NCBI RefSeq assembly: GCF_001006305.1
Contig: NZ_LBHJ01000004.1
Location: 310,001-374,000, forward strand
Length of the DNA stretch: 64,000 nt
Source: Silvibacterium bohemicum
GTDB lineage: Bacteria; Acidobacteriota; Terriglobia; Terriglobales; Acidobacteriaceae
Direction: 5' to 3'
Shown here: piece after piece, positions 1 through 9,106 of the stretch
How the letters are laid out: each line of letters opens with the position of its first letter
How positions within the stretch are numbered: position 1 is the first letter of the stretch
Notes under the pieces: generated by a model
Told to the model about the DNA's origin: nothing
What the model saw: only the letters and a program-made list of their open reading frames with translations
Databases searched by the model: none
Made by a program: the position numbers and the translations under genes

Positions 1-904
1 GATGATAAGGCCCAAGGCCGTGAAACTTCTTCTGCTTATCGAGCGCCGGCTGAAAACCCCGGCCTTTCTGGGTAATCGCGTGCAGCAGAACTGGCTTGTC
101 CTGCTGCTTGAGGAACTTGAAGGTTTCGATGAGCAGGCCGATGTTGTGGCCATCGAGCGGACCGTAGTAGGTGAGGCCGAATTCTTCGAAGAATACGGAC
201 GGCCAGAGCATGCCCTTGGCGGCTTCCTCGGCGCGACGCACAACATTGATTGCGGTTTTGCCGCCGAGCTTGTGCAGCAGGCGCGCCGCGCTGTCATGCA
301 AGTGCGTGACGTGCTGGTTGGTGACGATCTTGTGAAGATAAGTTGCGATGGCACCCACGTTGCGATCGATGGACCACTCATTGTCGTTGAGAACGACGAT
401 GAGGCGTTTGGTGTGCTCCGAAATATTATTCAGCGCTTCGAAGGTGATGCCGTTAGTGAAAGCGGCGTCGCCGGCTAGCGCAACGATGTTTTCCTTGCCT
501 CCGGCGAGATCGCGGGCCGCCGCCATGCCCAGCGCTGCGGAAAGAGCGGTTCCCGCATGGCCAGCTCCGTAAGCATCGTGCTCGCTTTCCGTGCGCAGCA
601 TGAAGCCGTTGAGACCGCCCGGCTGGCGAATGGTTTCAAACCGCTCGCGACGCCCGGTAAGAAGTTTATGGACGTAGGCCTGGTGGCTGACGTCGAAGAC
701 AAACTTGTCGGTAGGCGTATCGAAGACGTAATGCATGGCAAGCGTGAGTTCAACCACGCCAAGGTTAGGGCCGAGATGGCCGCCGGTCTTCGAAAGGGCA
801 AGGATGAGTCGCTCGCGAATCTCCTGCGCAAGCTGTTCCAGCTGGGGGATAGAGAACGATTTGATGTCCGCGGGGGTGTGAACTTGATCGAGTAGATTGC
901 CCAT
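1..904 (-). CDS. dxs: 1-deoxy-D-xylulose-5-phosphate synthase, N-terminal part (cut by window edge)
   Basis: Catalyses the thiamine-diphosphate-dependent condensation of pyruvate and glyceraldehyde-3-phosphate, the first step of the MEP isoprenoid pathway, in the cytoplasm. About 301 N-terminal residues are visible; the rest lies beyond base 1. Recognisable are the early SKTGGHLGPNLGVVELT stretch, DVSHQAYVHKLLTGR, the TPP/Mg motif as GDAA (about residues 145-148, where many Dxs have GDGA), and the NDNEWSI stretch near residue 172. The start chosen is ATG at 904, which begins MGNLLDQVHTPAD as in relatives. The only good Shine-Dalgarno (AGGAGG at 922-927) sits an unusual 17 nt upstream. A terminator separates it from the gene before it. 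Family assignment is secure. Confidence 0.95.
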   Translation of the reverse strand, partial: MGNLLDQVHTPADIKSFSIPQLEQLAQEIRERLILALSKTGGHLGPNLGVVELTLAMHYVFDTPTDKFVFDVSHQAYVHKLLTGRRERFETIRQPGGLNGFMLRTESEHDAYGAGHAGTALSAALGMAAARDLAGGKENIVALAGDAAFTNGITFEALNNISEHTKRLIVVLNDNEWSIDRNVGAIATYLHKIVTNQHVTHLHDSAARLLHKLGGKTAINVVRRAEEAAKGMLWPSVFFEEFGLTYYGPLDGHNIGLLIETFKFLKQQDKPVLLHAITQKGRGFQPALDKQKKFHGLGPYH

Positions 905-977
905 GTATAAATTGAAGATGCCCTCCTGGTTAAACACCAGACAGCAGTGCCTGTCGCTCTAAGCAAACCCAAATATC

Positions 978-1002
978 AAAAAAGACCCCTTTCTTTGGGG
1001 TC
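978..1002 (-). terminator. Rho-independent terminator after the EamA gene
   Basis: Read on the minus strand, GACCCC and GGGGTC pair around a 7-nt loop and are followed directly by six T residues. It lies 130 bp past the stop of the EamA transporter gene and about 75 bp before the dxs start, so it should insulate dxs from upstream transcription. Confidence 0.8.
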
Positions 1003-1130
1003 CGTCATAGCACAGGTCGACAGGTTTTCTTCCTCCGCTCAGTATATCAAGTTGGCGATAGGTTCGGGAGGAGAGCATTGGCAGCAACTAGATAGCCACG
1101 AACGCGGCCGCCGCCATGGCGTCGCTCTGG

Positions 1131-2027
1131 CTATTCAACGATGGCTGGTAAGCGCGCGCCTCCGCGCAACCGTCCTGCCAACCATATGGCCAGGAGGACG
1201 AGTGCGCCGCCTAAAAGCTGCAAGGGAGTCATACGCTCGCCAAAGAGCAGGAAGGCGAGGATCGCGGACATGGGCGCAACCGCCAGCAGCAATACCGAGG
1301 TGATGGTGGCGGGAAGGTGGCCAAGCGCATAGGTCAAGGAGAGATAGCCGATCACCTGGCAGACAAGCGCGAGACCGAAGACTGCTCCCCAGGACGCAAC
1401 GCTCGGGACATGAAAGGAGGTATGCGTGAACAGCACAATGGGCAAAAGCGTAATCGCCGATGCGGTGGAGGACATGGCGAGCAGAGCGACGCTGTCCATC
1501 GTGTCCCGCAGCCGCTGCGTGACCATCAGATAAAGCGCGAAGCAGATCGACGTACAGAAAGCGAGCATGTCGCCGGTTAACTCGAGTCCCAGGCGCTTCG
1601 CATCCACCCGCATGATCAGCATGGTTCCAATCGAAGCGACGGCCAGAGCGGTCCAGAAGGTACGAGGAGGCGACTTTCGGGTGATCGCCCAGGTAAGCAG
1701 GCCAACGAAGACCGGCGCATTGTTGCCGAGCAGTGTCGCTGCGCCTGCCGTGGTATGAAGAACGGCAATGTTGTACGTGCCGACATCGCCGGCAAAGAAG
1801 AGACCGCCGAGAGCCGCGAGGCGGAGCGTAGGCATGTCGAAACGGCGTGATGGGGATTTCGAAAGAAGCGCGAGCGGCCAGAGGACGACTGCTGCGAAAA
1901 AGACGCGATAAAAGGCCGAGGCGAGTCCCGGCATGTGAGTCCAGCGCACGAAGATCGCGGACCATGCGATGGCGATGACTCCGACGGCCAATGCGGCATA
2001 GGCGCGAACGCCGTGGTCACTGGACAT
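1131..2027 (-). CDS. EamA/DMT-superfamily transporter
   Basis: Predicted inner-membrane exporter or permease of the drug/metabolite transporter superfamily, 298 residues. The sequence is almost entirely hydrophobic, consistent with ten membrane segments in two EamA repeats. Typical family stretches are the early AIAWSAIFVRW, FYRVFFAA, and the C-terminal LAVAPMSAILAFLLFGERMT loop before the last helix. The start chosen is ATG at 2027 (MSSDHG), which overlaps the stop of the upstream symporter gene by 11 bp and suggests translational coupling; a start further upstream would add a charged, unconserved leader. Substrate is unknown; family members export amino acids, nucleotides or small metabolites. 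Confidence 0.85.
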   Translation of the reverse strand: MSSDHGVRAYAALAVGVIAIAWSAIFVRWTHMPGLASAFYRVFFAAVVLWPLALLSKSPSRRFDMPTLRLAALGGLFFAGDVGTYNIAVLHTTAGAATLLGNNAPVFVGLLTWAITRKSPPRTFWTALAVASIGTMLIMRVDAKRLGLELTGDMLAFCTSICFALYLMVTQRLRDTMDSVALLAMSSTASAITLLPIVLFTHTSFHVPSVASWGAVFGLALVCQVIGYLSLTYALGHLPATITSVLLLAVAPMSAILAFLLFGERMTPLQLLGGALVLLAIWLAGRLRGGARLPAIVE

Positions 2028-3447
2028 CCGTAACCATGGAGCGCACTTCGGGCGACGGCAGCTCGGAGCCGAATTCACCCTCCCACCGCGCGACGACGGC
2101 GGAGGCGAGGCAGTTGCCTACGACATTCACTACCGTCCGACCCATGTCCATGAGAGCGTCGATGCCCAGAAGGACAAAAATCGGGCCTTCCGGCAATCCG
2201 AAGATGGAAGCCGTCGCGAGCAGGACAACGAGGACGGCGCGGGGCACTCCGGCGACGCCCTTGCTGGTAAGCATTAGCGTACCGAGCATGACGATCTGCT
2301 GCGAGAGGCTGAGGTGGATTCCGGCCGCCTGTGCCACGAAGATCGAAGCCAGGGCCAGATATAGCGCTGAGCCGGCCAGGTTGAAGCTGTATCCCGTGGG
2401 GATCACGAAGGCGACGATCTTGCGCGGCACGCCGAAGGCCTCCATCGCCTCCATCGCTCGGGGTAAAGCAGCTTCGGAGGTGCTGGTGGCGAAGGCGATG
2501 GTGGCAGGCTCGGCCACAAAGGCGAGAAATCGTCGCACGGGAATGCGGGCCAGCAATGCCGCGGGAAGCATACCCAGAAGCCCGAAGGCAATCAGCGCGG
2601 CATAAAGCGTGAGCAACAGCTTGCCCAGGTTGAGGATGACGCCGAGACCGGAGTGGGCGATGGTATAGGCTAGGGCAGCGCCGACTCCAATCGGAGCGAA
2701 ATACATCACCAGATTGGTGAAGGCGAACATGGTTTCAGTCAGCGACTCAGCGAGGCGCAACAGCGGGGCTCGCTTTTCTTCACTGAGACGCCCCAGAGCG
2801 AGGCCAAACAAAATAGCAAAGACGGCGACCTGAAGAATCTGATTGTCGGCGACCGCTTTGGCAATGTTTTCCGGGAAAATGCGCAGGAGAAATTGCTGCC
2901 AGTTCAATGTTTCCGGTTGCGGCAGAGCACCGGCTTCGGAGTGAGCAGGATGAGCTTCAAGATGCTGCGCGACGATGGCACTAGAGTCAGCCGGCGCATT
3001 CAGGCCGACTCCAGCCTTGGAAATATTGATGGCGACCAGGCCGATCACCAGCGCGACCGTGGTAAGAACTTCGAAGTAAATCAGGGATTTCAATCCGAGC
3101 CGGCCGACGCTGCGGAGCTGTCCGTGCCCGCAGATGCCGGTAACCAGCGTTCCGAAGATAAGGGGCGCCACGATGACCTTGATCAGGCGCAGGAAGATGT
3201 CGCTAAGCACACGGAGCGACGAGGCGAGATGCGGCGCGTCCAGGCCGAGCTCGACCCCGGCAATCATCCCGAAGAAGATCCAGACTGTGAGGCTGCGGCG
3301 ACGCAGCGCGTAAGCGAGGAAAGCAGCGATTCCCGCCAAGCGGATCGCCTCTCCGGCGTGAGAGAACGACTGCTGGGCGAAAATCGCTCCCAACGCATAG
3401 AGCACAATGCCGACTGCGATGAATAAGTGCCGTTGACTCTTCAGCAT
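2017..3447 (-). CDS. Dicarboxylate/amino acid:cation symporter (DAACS family)
   Basis: Inner-membrane symporter of 476 residues, likely importing glutamate, aspartate or C4-dicarboxylates with Na+ or H+. Family hallmarks are the serine/threonine-rich re-entrant loop seen here as FATSTSEAALP, the following FVIPTGYSFNLAGSALY, the LTSKGVAGVPRA loop, and the DALMDMGRTVVNVVGN helix that carries conserved substrate- and Na+-binding residues. The conserved ICGHGQLRSVGRLG stretch is near residue 107. It forms a two-gene operon with the EamA transporter, whose start overlaps this stop. Substrate specificity between GltP/GltT-like and DctA-like cannot be settled from the sequence alone. Confidence 0.9.
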   Translation of the reverse strand: MLKSQRHLFIAVGIVLYALGAIFAQQSFSHAGEAIRLAGIAAFLAYALRRRSLTVWIFFGMIAGVELGLDAPHLASSLRVLSDIFLRLIKVIVAPLIFGTLVTGICGHGQLRSVGRLGLKSLIYFEVLTTVALVIGLVAINISKAGVGLNAPADSSAIVAQHLEAHPAHSEAGALPQPETLNWQQFLLRIFPENIAKAVADNQILQVAVFAILFGLALGRLSEEKRAPLLRLAESLTETMFAFTNLVMYFAPIGVGAALAYTIAHSGLGVILNLGKLLLTLYAALIAFGLLGMLPAALLARIPVRRFLAFVAEPATIAFATSTSEAALPRAMEAMEAFGVPRKIVAFVIPTGYSFNLAGSALYLALASIFVAQAAGIHLSLSQQIVMLGTLMLTSKGVAGVPRAVLVVLLATASIFGLPEGPIFVLLGIDALMDMGRTVVNVVGNCLASAVVARWEGEFGSELPSPEVRSMVTDVQ

Positions 3448-3604
3448 CGATTTCGCACGTCTGGATCCCGTTCTATCAACATGTTTATCGCCGCGAAGAG
3501 CGCGGCGTTTCTAGGCGAGTATCTCAGAATGATCGGTTTGGATAGCATAGTGTCGGGGATCGGAATTTTTGGACCTGATCTTTGCATAGTACCGGAGGTA
3601 TTTC

Positions 3605-4144
3605 GTGAGCCGCCTCACACTTCTCTGCTTATCGATGGTCTTCGCCGCTCCTCTTGCAGCCAGCGCGCAGGTTGGAATCGATCCGCTATCGTCCTCCCCA
3701 TCTCCCGCAAATGCACTGACCAATCCGTCTTATAAGGTGGATATTGCGTTCCTGTTCGATCTCGAGAAGAAGTTTGCCCACGATACTGCGACCGGCGGAG
3801 GGGCGGCCTTCGCGAAATGGTTCGCCGACGATGCGGTGACGTTGGCCGACAGTGAGGCGCCGGTCATCGGCCTTGCGGCAATTGCGGCCAATACGACCTG
3901 GTCGGCGGATCAGTATCAGCTGATCTGGACCCCGGATGGGGGCCGAATGAGCCCCGCAGGTGACATGGGATTCACCTGGGGACACTATGCCGGACACGGG
4001 AAGGACCGGAACGGCAATGCAGTCGATACCGGCGGCCGATACATGACCGTCTGGAAGAGGCAGGCTGACGGCACGTGGAAAGTGGAGCTCGACGCGAGCA
4101 ACCGGGAGCCCGCTCAAAAGGATGATTGCTGCAAGCTGCCTTAG
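3605..4144 (+). CDS. Secreted NTF2-like (DUF4440/SnoaL-type) protein
   Basis: A 179-residue protein with a signal peptide (about residues 1-21, ending ASAQ) followed by a single domain of the DUF4440/SnoaL-like NTF2 fold. The stretch FAKWFADDAVTLAD, the central DMGFTWGHYAG and the closing GGRYMTVWKRQADGTWKVELD are typical. In this family the cone-shaped fold binds small ligands or is catalytically inert; no specific activity can be assigned. The start is GTG at 3605, supported by a GGAGG Shine-Dalgarno at 3594-3598. It stands alone, divergent from the symporter operon. A second member of the same superfamily lies at 31253. Confidence 0.8.
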   Translation: MSRLTLLCLSMVFAAPLAASAQVGIDPLSSSPSPANALTNPSYKVDIAFLFDLEKKFAHDTATGGGAAFAKWFADDAVTLADSEAPVIGLAAIAANTTWSADQYQLIWTPDGGRMSPAGDMGFTWGHYAGHGKDRNGNAVDTGGRYMTVWKRQADGTWKVELDASNREPAQKDDCCKLP

Positions 4145-4485
4145 CCGCGTTTCTTCCACTACCGCCCTCGGATATCTGGAGCGGATATCCGGAGCGGATT
4201 CACCGCCAGAGCGGCTATAATCTGCTCTATCGCAGTCGAACTGCAGGTCCCTCCACTCCATGATGTTCCGGCCGGAATGGCCGAAGCTGTTCTGGGACCG
4301 AAGGAGTGTGCCGTTGTTTAGCACAACGACACGATGGGAGAAGATCGAAGTGGGATCGATCCCTTCAGCCGCATCAACATTTGGTGAAATCGCGTTTATT
4401 TAGAGCGCCCGGTTCCCACTAAAGTGGGAGAGTCTCCCGGATCAGGCTTTTGACACAATTCTCTCTGAGAAAGCATCTCAGCTGA
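4145..4485. other. 341-bp intergenic stretch with short repeats and hairpins
   Basis: No convincing gene. It holds a 13-bp tandem direct repeat with one mismatch (4170-4182 and 4183-4195, unit GGATATCYGGAGC), a 10-bp hairpin with one mismatch and a 5-nt loop (4308-4332), and a TCCCAC-TAAA-GTGGGA hairpin (4414-4429). A TTGACA hexamer at 4450-4455 could be a -35 for the histidine kinase gene, but no good -10 follows. Confidence 0.5.
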
Positions 4486-6873
4486 ATGCCAGACAGCACG
4501 ACAAGCCTAAATCATAGTGAGGTGGAGCGACTCAAGGCTCTGCTGCATTACGAAATTCTGGACACCCCTCCGGACCCTGCGCTGACCGAAATCGCAGCAC
4601 TCGCGGCGCAGATAACTCACGCCCCGTACGCTTATATCGGGTTTGCAGATGCCTCTCGCCTGTGGTTCAAAGCGTGTATTGGTTTTTCGGAATCTGAGCA
4701 GCCAATCATCTCTTCCGCCTGCCAGTTCACCATGCTTGCTGCGCAGCCTCTGCTGATTGAAGACGCAGCGAACGATGCGCGCTTCCCGGCCGGCGCAATT
4801 CCATTGGGAAAAAACATCCGTTGCCGATCATACCTGGCCTCACCGCTCGTGACTTCTTCCGGCGTAGTCCTCGGAGCCCTGGCGGTGCTTTCTCCCGATC
4901 CCGGTGCTTTCCGAATCGCCGACGGGACGGCCCTCGAAGTTTTGACGCGACAGATTCTCACCCGGCTCGATTACTACAGCAGCACCCGCCGAGAGGGGCA
5001 AGCGCGCAGGCGAGTGGAAGAGGCGCTGACCGCCGAAAGAAATTTTGTCTCCGCCGTGTTGGATACGATCAGTGCCTTGGTTCTGGTGCTGGATACTTCG
5101 GGCCGCATCGTTCGTTTCAATCGCGCCTGCGAACAGATTTCTGGATTTTCCTTTGCGGAGTTAATGGGCCGGCCCTTCCCCGAGGAGCTTTTTGGCCCCG
5201 ACGACCGTGTTCGTGCCCGTGAACTCTTCGATGCCGCACGGAGTGGAGCGGCGGCTGAACCGTTTGAGCTGCACTGGATTTCGAAAGAGAGCTCCCGGCG
5301 GCGTATTGCATGGACCGCAACCACCTTGATGGATGCAGCGGGGACCATCAACTACATCATCGCCACCGGAGTGGATGTAACCGAGCAGCGTGAGGCGGAG
5401 CTGGCTCTGCGCTCCAGCGAGCTACGCTACCGCCAGCTGATCGAAGGCTCGCTGGGCATGATCTGCACCCACGACCTCAATGGATACCTGCTATCCATCA
5501 ATGCACATGCAGCAGCAACCATGGGATACACGCCCGAGGAGCTGGTCGGCCGCTACATGCTGGACTTCATTCAGATCAGTCATCGCCAGGGATGGGAGAC
5601 TTATTGGAAGGCAATGGCCGAATATGGCGAAGACCAGGGCTTGCTTTATATCAACAGGAAAGACGGAACTCCCTGCGTCATTGCCTTCCGCAATAAGCTG
5701 GTGCAGTTGCCCGGTTCTCCTCCCTTCGTTCTGGGGCATGGCATCGACATGACGGAGAAGATCGATGCCGAGAACAAGCTGCATGCACTTATGCGTCAGC
5801 GTGAATCGATTCTCGACTCGGTCGGCGACGGCATTTATGGAATCGATATGGAGGGCCGCATCGTTTTCGTAAATCAGGTCGGCGCTCACATTCTCGGCTA
5901 TACGCCGGAAGAGCTGCAAGGTCAGTTGATCCATCCACTGATTCATCACAGCAAAAGCGATGGAACGCCGTATCGGGACGAGGAGTGCCCGATCCTGAAC
6001 ACCCTCCACCGGAATCATCCGGCCCGGGTTCGCGATGAGGTTTTCTGGCGGCGCGACGGCAGCTCCGTTCCGATCGAATATGTTGCATGTCCCCTGATCG
6101 ACGACGGCAAGATAACGGGAGCCGTGGTCGCCTATCAGGACGTTACCGAGAGGCGGCGGCTGGAGCGCATGAAGGATGAATTTATCTCGACCGTAAGCCA
6201 CGAGCTGCGCACCCCGCTCACCTCGCTGCGCGCGGCTCTGGGCCTGGTCGCAAGCGGAGCACTCGCATCGCGGCCGGAGAAGAACGAACAGATGATCGAA
6301 GTTGCGATGGGCAACTGCAACCGCCTGGTAAATCTCGTGAACGACATTCTGGACTTCGAGCGAATCGGCACTGGCAAGCTTCGCCTCGATTCGTCCGATA
6401 TAACCGCCAGCGAATTGCTGCGGAGAGCGACAGAGCGCGAACTTACCGATGCCCAACGAGCCGGACTACGCTTCCGCATTGAAGCCGAGCCCATCAACCT
6501 GTGGGTGGACAGCGAACGCATCGTACAGACGCTAACCAAGCTGCTGGCCAATGCCATCAAGTTTTCTCCCCCCAATAGCGAGATTCGCCTGAGAGCGCAA
6601 GCCATCAGCGAAACTGAAGCGCTGATCGAAGTTCAGGACCAGGGCCGCGGCATTCCGGCGGAGATGCTGGACAACATCTTCGAGCGCTTCCAGCAGGGCG
6701 ATGCGTCGGACTCCCGCGCCAGCGGTGGCACCGGTCTGGGGCTCGCTCTGTGCCGCAGCCTGGTAGGGCTGCACGGAGGAAAGATCTGGGCCGAAAGCAC
6801 GGTTGGCCTGGGCAGTTCCTTCTTCTTCACAGTGCCGCGTACTCGCCATCGCTCGAAACAGATCGTGAATTAG
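4486..6873 (+). CDS. GAF/multi-PAS sensor histidine kinase
   Basis: Sensor kinase of 795 residues without clear membrane segments, so probably cytoplasmic. Domain order: GAF (about 20-165), three PAS domains (about 185-305, 315-430, 435-555), HisKA with the phospho-accepting His at residue 572 in STVSHELRTPLTSLR, then the HATPase domain with N box (Asn689 in LLANAIKFS), G1 (DQGRGIP) and G2 (GGTGLGLAL). It should autophosphorylate and pass phosphate to a response regulator, but no receiver gene is adjacent, making it an orphan kinase here. The next gene starts 59 bp downstream in the same direction and may be co-transcribed. Which ligand or redox signal it senses is unknown. Confidence 0.93.
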   Translation: MPDSTTSLNHSEVERLKALLHYEILDTPPDPALTEIAALAAQITHAPYAYIGFADASRLWFKACIGFSESEQPIISSACQFTMLAAQPLLIEDAANDARFPAGAIPLGKNIRCRSYLASPLVTSSGVVLGALAVLSPDPGAFRIADGTALEVLTRQILTRLDYYSSTRREGQARRRVEEALTAERNFVSAVLDTISALVLVLDTSGRIVRFNRACEQISGFSFAELMGRPFPEELFGPDDRVRARELFDAARSGAAAEPFELHWISKESSRRRIAWTATTLMDAAGTINYIIATGVDVTEQREAELALRSSELRYRQLIEGSLGMICTHDLNGYLLSINAHAAATMGYTPEELVGRYMLDFIQISHRQGWETYWKAMAEYGEDQGLLYINRKDGTPCVIAFRNKLVQLPGSPPFVLGHGIDMTEKIDAENKLHALMRQRESILDSVGDGIYGIDMEGRIVFVNQVGAHILGYTPEELQGQLIHPLIHHSKSDGTPYRDEECPILNTLHRNHPARVRDEVFWRRDGSSVPIEYVACPLIDDGKITGAVVAYQDVTERRRLERMKDEFISTVSHELRTPLTSLRAALGLVASGALASRPEKNEQMIEVAMGNCNRLVNLVNDILDFERIGTGKLRLDSSDITASELLRRATERELTDAQRAGLRFRIEAEPINLWVDSERIVQTLTKLLANAIKFSPPNSEIRLRAQAISETEALIEVQDQGRGIPAEMLDNIFERFQQGDASDSRASGGTGLGLALCRSLVGLHGGKIWAESTVGLGSSFFFTVPRTRHRSKQIVN

Positions 6874-6932
6874 ACTTTAGCCGCACACAATCACGGAACC
6901 TGCCGGTTCCGTTCTTCGTAATCCTCGATGAC

Positions 6933-8261
6933 ATGCAGCAACTCTATAGCTGGTCGTGGATCGAAGCCCAGGTTGCGCAGACCATCGAAGTCTGGAAGGG
7001 CTGCGCCTCGAACTCAGCGCGAAGCGGTCCGCGATATACCGCGAATGAGCAAGAGGTCCGCGAGGCAGCCTATGACGAGGCACTGGCAACCGTCGAGCGC
7101 GAAATAAAGAAGACTCCCCGGAACAGAGCGGACCGCATTGCAACGCAGGATCGCCTCATAGCATCGTTCGGCCGATTCTCCGCTTCGGCGCTCGATCTGA
7201 ACCCGGCGGCGGTCGAGCTTCTGACCAAAGATTTCCTACCGGTTGGCACCACGCTCGCGCAGTGGGCAAGACGCTTCGACGCAAATCTGAGCATGGCCGA
7301 CATCATTCAGGCATGCCGAAACGCGTGGACCGCGTGCGGACTGCAGCCGCTGCTGGGCGAGCCCGTAAAAATCACTCCGTCGATTCTGGGATACAGCCTT
7401 CTCTATCCCTACAGCGACAACTACCTCGACCGTGAGGACATTTCTGCAGAAGCCAAACTCAGCTTCAGCGAACGCTTCCAGAGGCGTCTCCGAGGTGATA
7501 TTCCCGTTGCACAAAACGATCGGGAAGCAGCGCTGTGGAGGCTGGTGAGCGTGATCGAAGCGCAGTATCCGCGTGCGAGATACGCTGCGGTCTTCGATTG
7601 TCTGCTGGCCATTCACCGCGCGCAGGAGGAGAGCATCGCCCAGCTGGCGAGCTCCAGCCAGTGCAGCGATGACGAAGTGTTGCGCATGAGCTGCGCGAAG
7701 GGGGGCAGCTCGGTGCTGGCCGACGCTTGTTTGGCTCGTGGCTGGCTCGATGAGGAACAACGCCGGTTCTCGTTCGAGTGGGGCGTCCTCTTGCAATTGG
7801 GAGACGATCTCCAGGATGTGCGCGAGGATCTGCGGCGCGGCTCGGTGACCTTGTTTTCTCGCGCGGCTGCTCAGGGCCAGCCGTTGGATCGGCTGGCGAT
7901 TCGACTCCTCAATTTCAGCGAGGCCGTAGGCGCCAGGATGGACTTATTGCCCGACGGAACTTCCACGCTGAAAGGGCTGCTGAAGATGAGCTGGCGATCG
8001 TTGATCGTGCGAGCTGTTGCCGACTCACATGAGTTCTTCTCTCCCGAATTTTTAAAGGAAGCCGAGTCGCGTTCTCCCTTTCGATTTGAGTTTCTTCGCG
8101 CGAGGCAACAGCGACTGACCAGCCGGCAGGGGCTTTATGCAAAGCTTTTCGATGCTTTCCTAGAAGAATGTGACGATCACGATACGAGCCTGTCGCTCCC
8201 GGATTGCAGCAATCTTTATCGCGAACTCGAGAATGGCCCGGGCGCGGTTGTCACGGAGTAG
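6933..8261 (+). CDS. Class I isoprenoid-synthase-like protein of unknown reaction
   Basis: A 442-residue, mostly helical protein that resembles the class I terpenoid/prenyl synthase fold. A possible first metal-binding motif is SDNYLDRED (Asp162, Asp166), and the second, clearer one is GDDLQDVREDL (Asp291, Asp292, Asp295, Asp299) followed by RRGSVTLFSRA, the place where prenyl synthases have DDxxD...GK. It lacks the canonical GKxxR start and full DDxxD first motif of trans-prenyltransferases. The start ATG at 6933 avoids a long overlap with the kinase gene. It follows the histidine kinase by 59 bp. No product can be predicted; it may make or use a prenyl diphosphate, or be a non-catalytic relative. 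Confidence 0.6.
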   Translation: MQQLYSWSWIEAQVAQTIEVWKGCASNSARSGPRYTANEQEVREAAYDEALATVEREIKKTPRNRADRIATQDRLIASFGRFSASALDLNPAAVELLTKDFLPVGTTLAQWARRFDANLSMADIIQACRNAWTACGLQPLLGEPVKITPSILGYSLLYPYSDNYLDREDISAEAKLSFSERFQRRLRGDIPVAQNDREAALWRLVSVIEAQYPRARYAAVFDCLLAIHRAQEESIAQLASSSQCSDDEVLRMSCAKGGSSVLADACLARGWLDEEQRRFSFEWGVLLQLGDDLQDVREDLRRGSVTLFSRAAAQGQPLDRLAIRLLNFSEAVGARMDLLPDGTSTLKGLLKMSWRSLIVRAVADSHEFFSPEFLKEAESRSPFRFEFLRARQQRLTSRQGLYAKLFDAFLEECDDHDTSLSLPDCSNLYRELENGPGAVVTE

Positions 8262-8359
8262 CGTCCTCAACGGTCTTTAAAAGCCGCATTTTCGTTTTAT
8301 GGACATCTACGTTCTGGAAAGGCGTTCCCGCCCCGATATTGGGGGAGTAAGATAGTCGC

Positions 8360-9094
8360 ATGAGGCGCTTTTCCGCGGTTGCGCTGCTTCTGACCGGACT
8401 CGCACTACCCGCGTGCGCGCAGCGGGGCGGAGGTCACGGTGGCGGATTCAGCGGCCATGCAGCGTCTTCCTTCCATAGCGGATTCAGCGCGCCTTCGGCT
8501 TCAGGATTCGCGAGCGCTCCCCGTTTCGGCGGCAGCGCATCCTTCAGACCTCCAGCCGCGGTACCTGGTTTTGGCGCATCGGCAGCGCGTAATTTCTATT
8601 CCGCAGGACGAGCGCCTTACTCCGGGGGACGGTCACCGTATTCGGGATCCAACCGCTATCGCAGGGGCTATAACTCTCCGTACTTTCTCTCCTCGCCTTA
8701 CTTTTATCCTGGCTATTATCCAGGTTATTATCCGTGGTCGGGATACGACTCGCTGCCTGACTCGAGTGATTATGCTCCTGCAGCCAACGATGTCCAGCAG
8801 GCCTACGCTCCGCAGCAGGAATTTGCCGGAGACCAGCGGCCTCGCATGCCCTACTTCGGCTCTGCGCAGGGGCCGAGTGCGGTTCAGGTCCCGCAAAACG
8901 AAGATGCGGTCACACTCGTGTTCAGAGACGGACGGCCGTCGGAGCAGATTCATAACTATGCTCTGACTCGCACCACGCTCTACGTGCTCGACGAGCATCG
9001 TCGCGATATCTCCGTGGATGAGCTTGACCTCGATGCTACGGCGAAGGTGAATCGCGACGCAGGCGTGGACTTTCAGTTGCCCATCGCGAGATAG
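8360..9094 (+). CDS. Secreted Gly/Ser/Tyr-rich protein with a conserved C-terminal domain
   Basis: A 244-residue protein with a signal peptide (about 1-20, ending ACAQ), a glycine/serine/phenylalanine-rich segment (21-90), a tyrosine/proline-rich segment with PGYYPGYYPW (about 110-125), and a compact C-terminal domain from about residue 180 (AVTLVFRDGRPSEQIHNYALT, then TLYVLDEHRRDI and VDFQLP at the end). I recall similar C-terminal domains in other acidobacterial secreted proteins, but know no function. The low-complexity part suggests a surface or matrix role. It stands between the isoprenoid-like gene and a convergent GNAT gene 12 bp away. Confidence 0.8.
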   Translation: MRRFSAVALLLTGLALPACAQRGGGHGGGFSGHAASSFHSGFSAPSASGFASAPRFGGSASFRPPAAVPGFGASAARNFYSAGRAPYSGGRSPYSGSNRYRRGYNSPYFLSSPYFYPGYYPGYYPWSGYDSLPDSSDYAPAANDVQQAYAPQQEFAGDQRPRMPYFGSAQGPSAVQVPQNEDAVTLVFRDGRPSEQIHNYALTRTTLYVLDEHRRDISVDELDLDATAKVNRDAGVDFQLPIAR

Positions 9095-9106
9095 TCTCCG
9101 TCAAGC

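Noticed and set aside
475-972. Minus-strand frame overlapping dxs
   Set aside because: Different frame of the same strand as dxs; the dxs frame shows continuous family similarity.
3686-4324. 212-codon minus-strand frame opposite the NTF2-like gene
   Set aside because: Antisense to a gene with signal peptide and good ribosome site; no motif.
5491-6456. Long open frame on the minus strand (321 codons)
   Set aside because: It lies wholly opposite the histidine kinase coding region, whose PAS and HisKA motifs are clear; it has no recognisable motif.
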